A stretch of 64,000 nt of DNA from contig NZ_JACICC010000008.1 in assembly GCF_014195635.1 (NCBI RefSeq), positions 86,449 through 150,448 on the forward strand, written 5' to 3'. Both the position numbers and the translations under genes were made by a program. A model generated the notes under the pieces. The model made no database searches and was not told the origin of the DNA. It worked only from the letters and a program-made list of their open reading frames with translations. The number at the start of each line of letters is the position of its first letter. Position 1 is the stretch's first letter. This document shows positions 29,976 through 38,024 of this stretch, piece after piece. This DNA comes from Pseudochelatococcus contaminans. Its GTDB lineage: Bacteria; Pseudomonadota; Alphaproteobacteria; Rhizobiales; Beijerinckiaceae.

Positions 29976-31196
29976 TCAGGCCGCACTGCGACCCTTCTGA
30001 CGGGATATAAGCATACCAACGACCTTTTCCAAAGCCGTTCTAAAAGAATCAAGATCGGCATCGCCCGATGCGTGGCCGATACTGACCCGCAACGCGCCTT
30101 CCGCCACCTCCGGCGGCACGCCCATCGCCTCCAGAACATGCGAACGCTTCACCTTGCCCGACGAGCAGGCCGAACCCGACGAAACCGCGAACCCGGCAAG
30201 ATCGAGAGCCATCAGCAACGTCTCCGCCTTCAGCCCCGGAACGGCGAAAGCGCTTGTATTGCTGAGCCGTTCGACGTTGCTGCCGAAAATTTCGGCTTGC
30301 GGTATCGTGGCTTTCAGGTCCCGTTCGAATCTGTCGCGCGCGGCCTTCAAGCGCGCTGGATACGCGTTGATACGCGACATTGCAAGGGCTGCTGCCAAGC
30401 CAAAGCCTGCGATACCTGCCACGTTCTCCGTGCCGGCACGCCGGCCGCGCTCCTGCCCGCCGCCACGCACCAGCGGGTGGCCAAGTTCCACGCCGCCCGC
30501 GCCAAGCACAAGCGCCCCCACGCCCTGCGGCCCGCCAAGCTTGTGCGCCGACAATGTCAGCATGTCGACGCCAAGCGCGCCGATATCGAGCGGCATCCGC
30601 CCCGCCGCCTGAATCGCATCGGTATGCATCACACCGCCAGCCACATGCACGGCGGCCGCGATCTCGGCGACGGGTTGCAGCACCCCGGTTTCGCTGTTGG
30701 CCATCTGCACGCTGACCAGCGCACACCCATCAGGCTCCGCTGCCGCCAAGGCGGTCAGGCGTTCACGCAACCAGTCCAGCCGCACGATGCCGTTGTCATC
30801 GACTGGCAGCCGCTCGATCCTATCAGCGGCAAATCCGCCACCGGCCAGCACGCTGGGATGTTCGGTCGCGCCGATAAGAAGCCGCGTCACTGCCCGCGCC
30901 TCGCCCGTCGCACAGCCGCCGATGGAGCATGCGCCGGATACGCGCACCAGAGGCGTCAGCGCCATGGCGTTGGCCTCCGAGCCGCTGGCGGTGAAGATGA
31001 CATTCTCCGCACGCCCCCCGACGAGCGCCGCCACCTTGACGCGCGCATCCTCCACGCGCCCGCGCGCGGCCCGTCCTTCAGTATGGACCGACGAGGGATT
31101 GCCCGTCAGCGCCAACGCGGCGGACATCGCCTCCAGCACCTCCGGCAGCAAGGGCGCGGTGGCGTTGTAGTCCAGATAGATGCGTTCGCGTGTCAT
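29976..31196 (-). CDS. cysteine desulfurase, IscS/NifS-like group I
   Basis: PLP-dependent sulfur donor distinct from SufS. It shows YLDYNATAPLLPEV at the start, TEHPSV, the PLP Lys in LTLSAHKLGGPQGVGAL (about residue 210) and the flexible-loop Cys in SSGSACSSGKVKRSHVLEAMG (around 330), the group I hallmark. 406 residues. It is the first gene of the minus-strand suf operon. In many alphaproteobacteria an Rrf2-type regulator precedes this gene; none is present here. Confidence 0.93.
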   Translation of the reverse strand: MTRERIYLDYNATAPLLPEVLEAMSAALALTGNPSSVHTEGRAARGRVEDARVKVAALVGGRAENVIFTASGSEANAMALTPLVRVSGACSIGGCATGEARAVTRLLIGATEHPSVLAGGGFAADRIERLPVDDNGIVRLDWLRERLTALAAAEPDGCALVSVQMANSETGVLQPVAEIAAAVHVAGGVMHTDAIQAAGRMPLDIGALGVDMLTLSAHKLGGPQGVGALVLGAGGVELGHPLVRGGGQERGRRAGTENVAGIAGFGLAAALAMSRINAYPARLKAARDRFERDLKATIPQAEIFGSNVERLSNTSAFAVPGLKAETLLMALDLAGFAVSSGSACSSGKVKRSHVLEAMGVPPEVAEGALRVSIGHASGDADLDSFRTALEKVVGMLISRQKGRSAA

Positions 31197-31489
31197 CCTG
31201 CTCCTGATACCCCGCGTGTTGCCGCTGCCACCCTGTCAAGCCTGCCAGCTTCGGCAATCGGCAGTGTTTGCGCAATATGCTTGCTTTTTCCCCCCCGTGC
31301 CATGTTAGAGAGGCCGCATGAAAGCTTGCCGCGTCTTATGCCAGAATGCTTCAGCCGGAACAATTCCGGCCGCCGCGACCGACCCTTCAGGATCGACGTG
31401 CGGCAGGGAGCGCTACGCCGGCATGAGACCCCGCAACCTGCGTTGTGCCAACGCAGCCGACCCCATGTAAACCGCACGAATGGTGTTCG
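31197..31489 (+). promoter_or_regulatory. divergent promoter region with structured leader
   Basis: Lies between the cysteine desulfurase (minus) and the hydrolase (plus). On the plus strand it contains two good hairpins: GCCGGAA-CAA-TTCCGGC (31354-31370) and CTGCGTT-GTGCC-AACGCAG (31438-31456), the second ending 33 bases before the hydrolase start. No known riboswitch class could be matched. Confidence 0.45.
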
Positions 31490-32152
31490 ATGCCCGAGAT
31501 TATCTTTTCCGGCCCTTCCGGCCGTATTGAAGGCCGCTATCATCCTGCCAAGGATAAAGGCGCGCCGATAGCGCTTATTCTGCATCCGCACCCGCAGTTC
31601 GGCGGCACGATGAACAACCAGATCGTGTACAATCTCTACTACACGTTCGTAAATCGCGGCTTTTCGGCCTTGCGCTTCAACTTTCGCGGCGTCGGGCGCT
31701 CCCAGGGCACGTTCGACCACGGGGCGGGCGAACTGTCCGATGCCGCCGCGGCATTGGACTGGGTGCAGTCGGTCAACCCGGAAGCACGCAACTGCTGGAT
31801 CGCAGGCGTATCCTTCGGGGCATGGATCGGCATGCAGTTGCTGATGCGCCGGCCCGAGGTCGAGGGCTTCCTGTCGATCGCGGCCATGGCCAACCGATAC
31901 GATTTCTCGTTCCTCGCGCCATGCCCGTCATCCGGGTTGTTCATCCATGGCGAGCAGGATCGCGTTGCGCCCTTGCGTGAGGTGATCAGCGTCATCGAGA
32001 AGGTCAAGACGCAGAAGGGCATCCAGATCGAGCACGAGGTCATACCCGGCGCGAACCACTTCTTCGACGGACAGGTGGAGCCCCTGATTGCGACAGTGGA
32101 TTCGTATCTCGATCGTCGCCTCGGCCCGGCGCCTGCAAAGGAAGCGGAATAG
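31490..32152 (+). CDS. alpha/beta hydrolase
   Basis: 220-residue serine hydrolase-like protein. The nucleophile elbow is GVSFGAW (about residue 103), an oxyanion-region motif is HPHPQFGGTMNNQIVYNL, and late acidic and His residues are in FIHGEQDRVAP and PGANHFFDGQVE. This matches the family of small dienelactone-hydrolase-like proteins found widely in alphaproteobacteria next to the suf operon; substrate unknown. Start MPEIIFSGPSGR is preferred over one 15 codons earlier. Confidence 0.9.
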   Translation: MPEIIFSGPSGRIEGRYHPAKDKGAPIALILHPHPQFGGTMNNQIVYNLYYTFVNRGFSALRFNFRGVGRSQGTFDHGAGELSDAAAALDWVQSVNPEARNCWIAGVSFGAWIGMQLLMRRPEVEGFLSIAAMANRYDFSFLAPCPSSGLFIHGEQDRVAPLREVISVIEKVKTQKGIQIEHEVIPGANHFFDGQVEPLIATVDSYLDRRLGPAPAKEAE

Positions 32153-32414
32153 CGCCTCCCTGCCTGGCCGGGACAGCGTAACTTCTGGCCGCCGCGTCAA
32201 GCGGTCTCGTTGCGGCGGGAGAGCCAAACTTCCGCTGCAACGTTTTTCGGTGCAAGTGTCAGGTCATTTCGCTTGACGGCGTCACATCTGCTGTCGCAAA
32301 TAACGCCCGATATGACGCTGCGGGCCATAACCATTGGCCTGTAGCATGTTAAACGACGAATATACCGCCCGCATATGGCATGATCCCACACAGCGGGCGG
32401 CGAGTGCAATCAAT
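32153..32414. other. intergenic region before the tRNA cluster
   Basis: No gene or RNA recognised. The open frames here are short and show no ribosome-binding sites. Confidence 0.5.
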
Positions 32415-32491
32415 GGCCGCTTGCCGAAACTGGTAGACGGAAGGCACTTAAAAAGTCTTTTTTCTACCATCCCACAAAAAAGTTCGCGGCC
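32415..32491 (+). pseudogene. degenerate tRNA-Leu(UAA)-like sequence
   Basis: Begins GGCCGCTTGCCGAAACTGG with a Leu-type D-loop (GGTAGACG), has an anticodon loop CTTAAAA (32447-32453) identical to tRNA-Leu(UAA), and ends with GCGGCC (32486-32491), which pairs with the initial GGCCGC. A normal T-arm is absent; in its place is a T6/A6 hairpin-like insert. It is therefore probably non-functional as a tRNA, or a tRNA-like RNA. Confidence 0.5.
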
Positions 32492-32610
32492 GAGAAAAGA
32501 TAGGATAAGCAATGCATTAGGAGGCGTTGGCTTTCGAGGGTGAAAACGAACGATTCGGCGCTAGGTGCAACATAGGTGCAGAGAGCTAGGGTTAGAATCG
32601 GCGGCAAAAG

Positions 32611-32909
32611 GCGGACGTGGCGAAATCGGTAGACGCAGCAGACTTTAGAATTGGAGTGCCCGCGGGGAAATCCGCGGAGTAGAACCGCTCAAAGTCGGGG
32701 AAAGCTAACGGGCACTGCCCTAAGCCAATCCCGAGCCAAGCCCCGTGAGGGGAAGGTGTAGAGACTGGACGGGCGGCGTCTAAAGCCTTCGGGCCATGGC
32801 GAAGGGACAGTCCAGACCACGAACGCCGAAAGGCGGCGGCGAAAGTCGAGGTGGTACGAAAATCTGCTTCTCTGTGAGAGTACGGGTTCGAGTCCCGTCG
32901 TCCGCACCA
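32611..32909 (+). tRNA. tRNA-Leu(UAA) with intron
   Basis: Exons 32611-32645 and 32859-32909 join to an 86-nt tRNA: acceptor GCGGACG/CGTCCGC, discriminator A with encoded CCA, D-arm with GGTAGACGC, anticodon stem GCAGA/TCTGC, loop CTTAAAA (anticodon TAA), long variable arm (TCTC/GAGA) as expected for leucine, and T-arm ACGGG-TTCGAGT-CCCGT. The exon joint lies between positions 34 and 35 of the anticodon. Confidence 0.93.
32646..32858 (+). ncRNA. group I intron (213 nt) in tRNA-Leu(UAA)
   Basis: The 5' exon ends in U and the intron ends in G (32858), the group I splice-site rule. P1 pairs ACTT (32642-32645) with the guide GAGT (32654-32657), giving the required U-G wobble at the splice site. 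The R element GAGACTGGACGG (from 32761) and S element ACAGTCC (from 32807) are present, and P7 pairs GACTG (32763-32767) with CAGTC (32808-32812). There is no room for a homing endonuclease gene. Size and site resemble the small cyanobacterial trnL introns. Confidence 0.92.
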
Positions 32910-32937
32910 AAATCTACCAACACTTTCCAAGGTTGGG

Positions 32938-32969
32938 TCGAGGGTTCGAATTTCCTTCGCTCGCTCCAG
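32938..32969 (+). other. tRNA 3'-end-like fragment, possible attachment site
   Basis: Twenty-nine bases after the tRNA-Leu there is GTCGAGGGTTCGAAT followed by TTCCTTCGCTCGCTCCA, which looks like a T-arm and acceptor end without the rest of a tRNA. Such partial 3' ends mark integration sites of genomic islands. It is at the junction between core genes and the element cargo. The other junction is outside the window and the matching copy cannot be checked. Confidence 0.35.
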
Positions 32970-33164
32970 TTTTCTCCAAAAAAATCAGCTTTTTAGAACA
33001 TTCTCTTCGAGACATTTTTGCTACACGGGCTTTCCGGCCGGTCGTGGAAGCACCATGTAAGCAGCGGAGAGGACATTGAGGGATATTGCAGCGTCCTATG
33101 GGCCGGTGTGTGCGGCTTGCACGGTGCTGGCATTGGTGGTCGGTTCGCGTGGATATGGGAAGAG
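32970..33164. other. left-end spacer of the element
   Basis: No gene or integrase is found between the tRNA-like fragment and the cyclase gene. Confidence 0.4.
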
Positions 33165-34391
33165 CTACGGCTTTTGCGTGTAGCGCGACGCCGCGGGAAC
33201 AGAATAAAGTTCAACCTGCTCGGCGAAGCCTCTGAGATCGTGACGACCGACCGGGATCACCGTCCTCAAATCGAGAAGCGTCGCGAAACGCTTTGACATC
33301 AAAAGCGGGCAACCCGTCGAGCTGCACACACTCTGAATGCGGCTTACAAGATTAACATCCCGACCGATCAGGGTGAAATCCAGCCGGTGACCGGACCCGA
33401 TATTGCCGTATCCGGCCTCGCCGTAATGTAGAGCAATGCCAGCATCGAGGTCAGCATCGGGTGCTGTAAAACGGGCCAAGCTGTCCAAGGCGCCCAAAGC
33501 GCCCCGTAGGGCAGCGGAGCAGGATGCAGCGCTGCTCTCGTGATGAAAAAAGGCGAGCACCGCGTCGCCCATGAACTTGATTACCTCACCTCCTTCTCGC
33601 GTGATCGCCGGCAAGATTCGGTCGAAATACGAATCGAGCAATTCGAGCACACGAGACCCCGGCAATCTGTTGGATAGATCCGTAAAGCCGCGCAAATCGC
33701 ACAGCAGCAATGCAGCCTCGAAGGCTTCGATTTCGCCGCGACGTATGTGACCGGCCATGACCCGTCGTGCCGTCGTCGCTCCGACATATGTGTTCAGCAG
33801 GGTCAGTTCTGCCCTTCTGAGCGTGCGTAGTTCGCAGGCGTTTCGCAATGCCGGTATTATCCGCTCCAGCACCGCTCGCACACTCGACGTAAAGCCGCTG
33901 GCTCGTGTCGTGGAGAAAGATGCGGCGCTTACGAGACCGTCGGCCCCGCATAGCGGCACAAAAATAAACTCCTTCAAACCTCGGCCGCGGTAGAGGTCCG
34001 TATGAACCCAAGTAGGCTCGACGGAACCGTGGAGGCGTACTGTCAGCGCCTCGCGCGTGTTCATGACGCGTCGAAGCGGGCTGTCCGAGAACCCAGGCGT
34101 AGTTTCAATGCCTCGCTCCCTATCGAGCACCTCAACGGATTCTCCCGGCGACCATGCCACGCTACGCCCGAGGTACTCGGGATGAAGGGTTCGGAAGTGG
34201 AGCGTGAGCCTGTCGAGCGGCAATCCAGCGGCGCACAAGCATTGCCCCAGCCCCTCCGCCAGCGTCGCTTCGTCAAGATCATAGCATTCATCCCCCGCGA
34301 GCCATTCGATTAATTCGACGGCCACTGTTGGATCAACGGGATCGCCAGCGACCTCCGACGGTGATTTTCGTGTCGTCCGCTCTTCGGTCAT
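33165..34391 (-). CDS. class III adenylate/guanylate cyclase-domain protein
   Basis: 408 residues. The N-terminal half looks like a GAF-type sensory region of the kind that precedes cytosolic rhizobial cyclases (FRTLHPEYLGRSVAWSPGE, VSAASFSTTRASGF). The C-terminal cyclase homology domain (about 225-400) has metal-binding Asp in LLCDLRGFTDLSNRLPG and in KFMGDAVLAFF, and GIALHYGEAGYGNIG and FTLIGRDVNLVSRIQ. No transmembrane segment is seen, so it is soluble. It probably makes cAMP; the trigger is unknown. First gene inside the element. Confidence 0.88.
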   Translation of the reverse strand: MTEERTTRKSPSEVAGDPVDPTVAVELIEWLAGDECYDLDEATLAEGLGQCLCAAGLPLDRLTLHFRTLHPEYLGRSVAWSPGESVEVLDRERGIETTPGFSDSPLRRVMNTREALTVRLHGSVEPTWVHTDLYRGRGLKEFIFVPLCGADGLVSAASFSTTRASGFTSSVRAVLERIIPALRNACELRTLRRAELTLLNTYVGATTARRVMAGHIRRGEIEAFEAALLLCDLRGFTDLSNRLPGSRVLELLDSYFDRILPAITREGGEVIKFMGDAVLAFFHHESSAASCSAALRGALGALDSLARFTAPDADLDAGIALHYGEAGYGNIGSGHRLDFTLIGRDVNLVSRIQSVCSSTGCPLLMSKRFATLLDLRTVIPVGRHDLRGFAEQVELYSVPAASRYTQKP

Positions 34392-34473
34392 TATTTTTCT
34401 TTCGTTCTGGGCTGCCGCGAGCTACGGCGCCCTCTTCGGATCTCCTCTCAAGTCCGCGTCGCAGTGCCTTCGT

Positions 34474-36087
34474 TCACGATGGCTGCCGACGGGAGGCTTT
34501 CGAGAACTTTGAAATGACGATCTTTGCAGTAACGAGCACGGGCGCGGCCGCGAGGAAGAACAGCGCGATCGTTAGAAATGCGGTATTGAAGGCGATCACC
34601 GTTGCCTGAGTTGCAATTTCGCGACCGAGCATCTGAATGGCGGACTGGGCGGCTGCGCCTGCTTCCATGCCGCGAGCCGTCAGGGCCTTGGTCATCATCG
34701 CAATGTGCTCAGACACGGCGATGTTGCCGGGCACGATGTGAGCGCCTAGCACGCTTTTATTCAGGGCGGTCTGATGATCAATAAGCGTTTCAAGGAACGC
34801 GACACCGAGCAGACCGCCCGTTTGACGGCCAACATTAAACAGGCCGACGCCATACGCCACGAGTGGCCGCTGAAGGTCTACGAGCGTGATCAACGTGATC
34901 GACAGGAACAGGAAGCCGAGACCGAAACCTCGAAGGACAATGGCGGGCATCATGTCTGGTGCGCCGCTCTCACCATTTGATCCAGACAGCATCCACATCG
35001 TCGCCATGAAAATAAGTATGCCGAACGGGACCGTAATGATCGGCGGGCGTCCTCTTCGGACGAGGAAAGCTGTTATCAGCAAGCTTGCGATGAACACGCC
35101 GCCGCTGGGAAGCAGGAGCATGCCTGCACCCGTCGCGGTCATTCCCAGAACAGAAACGGCAAAAGACGGTATGAGGTAGGCGCTGCCGAACAGCGCCACG
35201 CCTGCTGCAAAGCTCGCCAGAAAGCCGAAGGCAAATCCTTCATCCCGGAAAATCGCGAAATTAAGCAGAGCGCCATTGCGCTGCGCGCGGAATTGCTGGA
35301 GGAGGAACAGTAGGAACGCAAGTCCGCCGATGGCGGAAAGACGGCCAATGCGAGGCTCTTCGAGCCAGTTCCAACGGCTTCCCTGATTAAAGACATAGGT
35401 CAGGCAGAAAGCCGCGATCGTGAAAAGCGCGAGTCCTATCCAATCGAGACGCGCCTGGTGTACTTCGGTATCCTTGCCGAGGTTCGTCGATGCAAGGATC
35501 GCTACGCCCGCCAACCCGACAGGTACGATTGCGAGGAAAATCCAGGTCCACGACAAGGTATCGATGAACCAGCCCTGCATAGATGGCGCTAGAGTCGCGG
35601 GCGCGACGACGGCTCCCATCGCGAATAGCGCTTGAATGATAGGTTGTTGTGTACGCGGGAATGCCTGCAACAGCATCGTTTGGCCGCTCACAAGCAGAAG
35701 GCCACCCGACATTCCTTGCAAGAGTCGCAAGAAGAACAGGAGATCGAGATTGGCCGTGAAGGCCGCACATCCGCACGCAAGCGTCATAAGGCCCGTGGCC
35801 GCTCGAAGGCACGTTTGCGCGGAAAGCCGACCCATCAACCACGGCGCAAGCAGAAAGAAGCACAGCTTTACGGCAGTATAGCCGACGTCGAGGCGCGCGA
35901 ATTCATCGGGCGTGGCATGGATGTCGCCCAACATATCCAGGCGTCCGAATGACAAGATTGTAGAAGCGACTGCCTCGGTGAGCGCTGAGAGCGTGACACC
36001 GACAACGAGTAATGCCGCCGATGTCGCTCCGAGGGGGTGGCTCACCGAGGCAGCCTCAACCGGATCAGTTGCGTGGGTGGGGGTCAA
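34474..36087 (-). CDS. MFS multidrug efflux transporter, DHA2/EmrB type
   Basis: 537-residue proton-coupled exporter with about 14 hydrophobic segments, starting with SAALLVVGVTLSALTEAVAS. Family pointers are LLQGMSGGLLLVSGQTMLL and the large total length. ATG overlaps the stop of the upstream adaptor gene (ATGA), so adaptor and pump are translated together as an EmrAB-type pair spanning the envelope with an outer-membrane channel supplied elsewhere. Substrate unknown. Confidence 0.9.
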   Translation of the reverse strand: MTPTHATDPVEAASVSHPLGATSAALLVVGVTLSALTEAVASTILSFGRLDMLGDIHATPDEFARLDVGYTAVKLCFFLLAPWLMGRLSAQTCLRAATGLMTLACGCAAFTANLDLLFFLRLLQGMSGGLLLVSGQTMLLQAFPRTQQPIIQALFAMGAVVAPATLAPSMQGWFIDTLSWTWIFLAIVPVGLAGVAILASTNLGKDTEVHQARLDWIGLALFTIAAFCLTYVFNQGSRWNWLEEPRIGRLSAIGGLAFLLFLLQQFRAQRNGALLNFAIFRDEGFAFGFLASFAAGVALFGSAYLIPSFAVSVLGMTATGAGMLLLPSGGVFIASLLITAFLVRRGRPPIITVPFGILIFMATMWMLSGSNGESGAPDMMPAIVLRGFGLGFLFLSITLITLVDLQRPLVAYGVGLFNVGRQTGGLLGVAFLETLIDHQTALNKSVLGAHIVPGNIAVSEHIAMMTKALTARGMEAGAAAQSAIQMLGREIATQATVIAFNTAFLTIALFFLAAAPVLVTAKIVISKFSKASRRQPS

Positions 36088-37130
36088 CGCGCATCGCCTC
36101 CCGATCCGGTTGTACGAATGGCAACACGCGCCGATAGCCCAGGCACGAGGCGTCCCTGCAGCGGATTTCCGTCGAGAGTGATCTTGACCGGCACGCGCTG
36201 GACGACGCGGACAAAATTCCCGGTTGCGTTGTCAGAAGGTATCAGGCTGAATGATGCACCTGTGCCAGGAGCAAGGCTGACAACCGTTCCAGTTATCTCA
36301 GCATGTGCGTAGCCATCGATCCGTATCCTTGCCTTCTGACCTGGCTGGATGTGTTCGAGTTGGACTTCCTTGAAATTGGCGACAAGCCAGATGTTGTCGA
36401 CGGGCACAATATCGAGCAGCGATGTCCCGGTAGTAACAAAACGGCCAACACGAGCCTGTCGATTGCCGATTACTCCCGCTACGGGAGCGCGGACGACCGT
36501 GTTGTCTAGATCGATTTGGGCGAGATCGCGAGCTGCCTCGGCCTGCTTCAGCGCCGCCTCAGCAGCCTGTTTCTGGGCAGCAAGTGCATTCAGTTTCCTA
36601 TTGGCCGCCTCCAAGGCCGCCTTCGCACCATCGACGGCTGCATTGGCTTGCTCGCTGCCGGCCTGCGCCTGCTCGAATTGTGCCTCGCTCGCTGTGCGTG
36701 ATCGGGCGAGGCTCTCATAGCGCTCGAAGTTCAACCGCGCGAGAGTTTGGGCGGCAACTGCCGAGGCCAGTTGCGCCTTCGCTTGCGCGATGGCCGCGTC
36801 CTGCAAGCTACGCTCCGCTTCCAGATTGGCCAAGGCGGCATTCGCAGCCGCAATATTTGCATCTGCCTGTGCGAGCCGGGCCTTATAGTCACGGTCGTCG
36901 ATGCGAAACAGGATGTCACCGGCCTTCACCTGTTGGTTGTCATCGACGCGCACATCAACGATATAGCCCGCCACTTTCGGAGCGAGTGATGTGATATCTG
37001 CCCTGAGATAGGCGTTGTCGGTGGTCTCTTCGTATCTCCCACTCCCCCACCAGCCCCAACCCATGACGCTTAGGGCAAGTATTAGGCAGGCCAAACCGCC
37101 CAAGATCACAATTCTAAGAAGTCGTTGCAC
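36084..37130 (-). CDS. HlyD/EmrA-type membrane fusion protein
   Basis: 348-residue periplasmic adaptor. One N-terminal membrane anchor (IVILGGLACLILALSVMGW), then ETTDNAYLRADITSLAPKVAGY with the lipoyl half-motif, a long Ala/Gln-rich coiled-coil hairpin (about 90-200), the second lipoyl half VRAPVAGVIGNRQARVG and the beta-barrel. It is translationally coupled to the pump gene. The divergent TetR gene starts 95 bp away and two GGTA-N8-TACC sites lie between them. Confidence 0.93.
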   Translation of the reverse strand: MQRLLRIVILGGLACLILALSVMGWGWWGSGRYEETTDNAYLRADITSLAPKVAGYIVDVRVDDNQQVKAGDILFRIDDRDYKARLAQADANIAAANAALANLEAERSLQDAAIAQAKAQLASAVAAQTLARLNFERYESLARSRTASEAQFEQAQAGSEQANAAVDGAKAALEAANRKLNALAAQKQAAEAALKQAEAARDLAQIDLDNTVVRAPVAGVIGNRQARVGRFVTTGTSLLDIVPVDNIWLVANFKEVQLEHIQPGQKARIRIDGYAHAEITGTVVSLAPGTGASFSLIPSDNATGNFVRVVQRVPVKITLDGNPLQGRLVPGLSARVAIRTTGSGGDAR

Positions 37131-37144
37131 GAATGATCACCTTT

Positions 37145-37160
37145 GGTACGGACTATTACC
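37145..37160. promoter_or_regulatory. TetR-type operator candidate GGTA-N8-TACC (site 1)
   Basis: GGTACGGACTATTACC lies 15 bp upstream of the adaptor gene start. It matches the motif repeated at five other promoters in this cargo region. Confidence 0.6.
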
Positions 37161-37173
37161 AGTTGCCTTGACC

Positions 37174-37194
37174 AGTACGGTAACTTACCGTACC
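37174..37194. promoter_or_regulatory. TetR-type operator candidate (site 2), extended palindrome
   Basis: A perfect 19-bp palindrome, GTACGGTAA-C-TTACCGTAC (37175-37193), contains a GGTA-N8-TACC match at 37179-37194 and an overlapping one-mismatch copy at 37174-37189. It lies 32 bp before the TetR start, suited to control both divergent transcripts. Confidence 0.7.
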
Positions 37195-37225
37195 CGTCAA
37201 TTGGAATCTGCGTTGGAGAGTCAGA

Positions 37226-37873
37226 GTGACCAGTTCAATCACTGCAAGGCGCCGCGCCTCGGAGCAGCGGAGAGCCACCATCCTCAAGGCGGCGGCGGCT
37301 GTCTTTTTCGAGCAAGGCTACGCAGCCACGAGCATCGACGCAATAATCGCGCAGATCGGCGGATCTAAACGCAACATCTATAACGAGTTCGGCAGCAAGG
37401 AGGGCCTGTTCACGGCACTCGTCTCGGAAGCCGCGGAAGAAGCGCTGGAAGCCCTTGCGGTCGAAAACATCGGCAGTCGCGATCTTGACGGATCGCTAAG
37501 CGAATTCGGGCGCCGGCTTCTGGGTATATATATGTCATCGACGCTCATCGGTGTGCTCCGTACCGTAATGGCAGAGGCCTCACGTTTTCCGGAGCTTGCA
37601 AAGGCCTTCTACGAGAAAGGACCCGGACGCACGTCTGATCGGCTGACCGCTGTCCTTGAGGTGGCTCGTGCGAGGGGCGAGATTGACGTCCCCGATTGCC
37701 GCATGGCGGCCGAACACTTCGTCGGCATGCTGCGCGACAACCTGCATCTGAGGGTACTTCTCGGGCTACAAGATCCGCCGGAAGCGAAAGATGCCGAAGC
37801 TATCGTCGCGTCGGTGGTGAGCATCTTCCTCAAAGGCGTACGAGCCGATCGCACCGTCTCGGAGATGCACTGA
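37226..37873 (+). CDS. TetR-family regulator (paralog 1)
   Basis: 215 residues. The N-terminal helix-turn-helix is clear: ILKAAAAVFFEQGYAATSID followed by IIAQIGGSKRNIYNEFGSKEGLF. The ligand domain resembles the AefR-type C-terminal domain (MAEASRFPELAKAFYEKGPGR). Divergent from the emrAB-like pair, so it is probably its local repressor. The recognition helix is the same as in the regulator at 39067-39714. GTG start with GGAGAG upstream. Confidence 0.92.
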   Translation: MTSSITARRRASEQRRATILKAAAAVFFEQGYAATSIDAIIAQIGGSKRNIYNEFGSKEGLFTALVSEAAEEALEALAVENIGSRDLDGSLSEFGRRLLGIYMSSTLIGVLRTVMAEASRFPELAKAFYEKGPGRTSDRLTAVLEVARARGEIDVPDCRMAAEHFVGMLRDNLHLRVLLGLQDPPEAKDAEAIVASVVSIFLKGVRADRTVSEMH

Positions 37874-38024
37874 AAACCCATTTATACCATGAAAGATACC
37901 CGCACGGGCGAGCAATATGCTCGCGCGCGCAATCTCGCTGCGACTGATCCAGCAAAGCATCGATGAGCGTCATAGGGGCGACTTTATCCCGCTCAAGCAA
38001 ATCAAAACTCATGTCGGGGAGGCA

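Noticed and set aside
31320..31480. Possible cobalamin or S-box riboswitch before the hydrolase
   Set aside because: GCATGAGACC and GCAACCTGCG recall parts of such elements, but the B12 box and the S-box core are not present and the downstream gene does not fit.
29646..31571. 641-codon open frame on the plus strand
   Set aside because: It is antisense to sufB and the cysteine desulfurase and has Arg/His-rich noise typical of shadow frames in GC-rich genes.
32592..32930. Open frame of 112 codons on the minus strand with a GRRDSNPYSHREADF motif
   Set aside because: It is the reverse strand of the tRNA-Leu gene and its intron; this motif is a known artefact of tRNA genes translated antisense.
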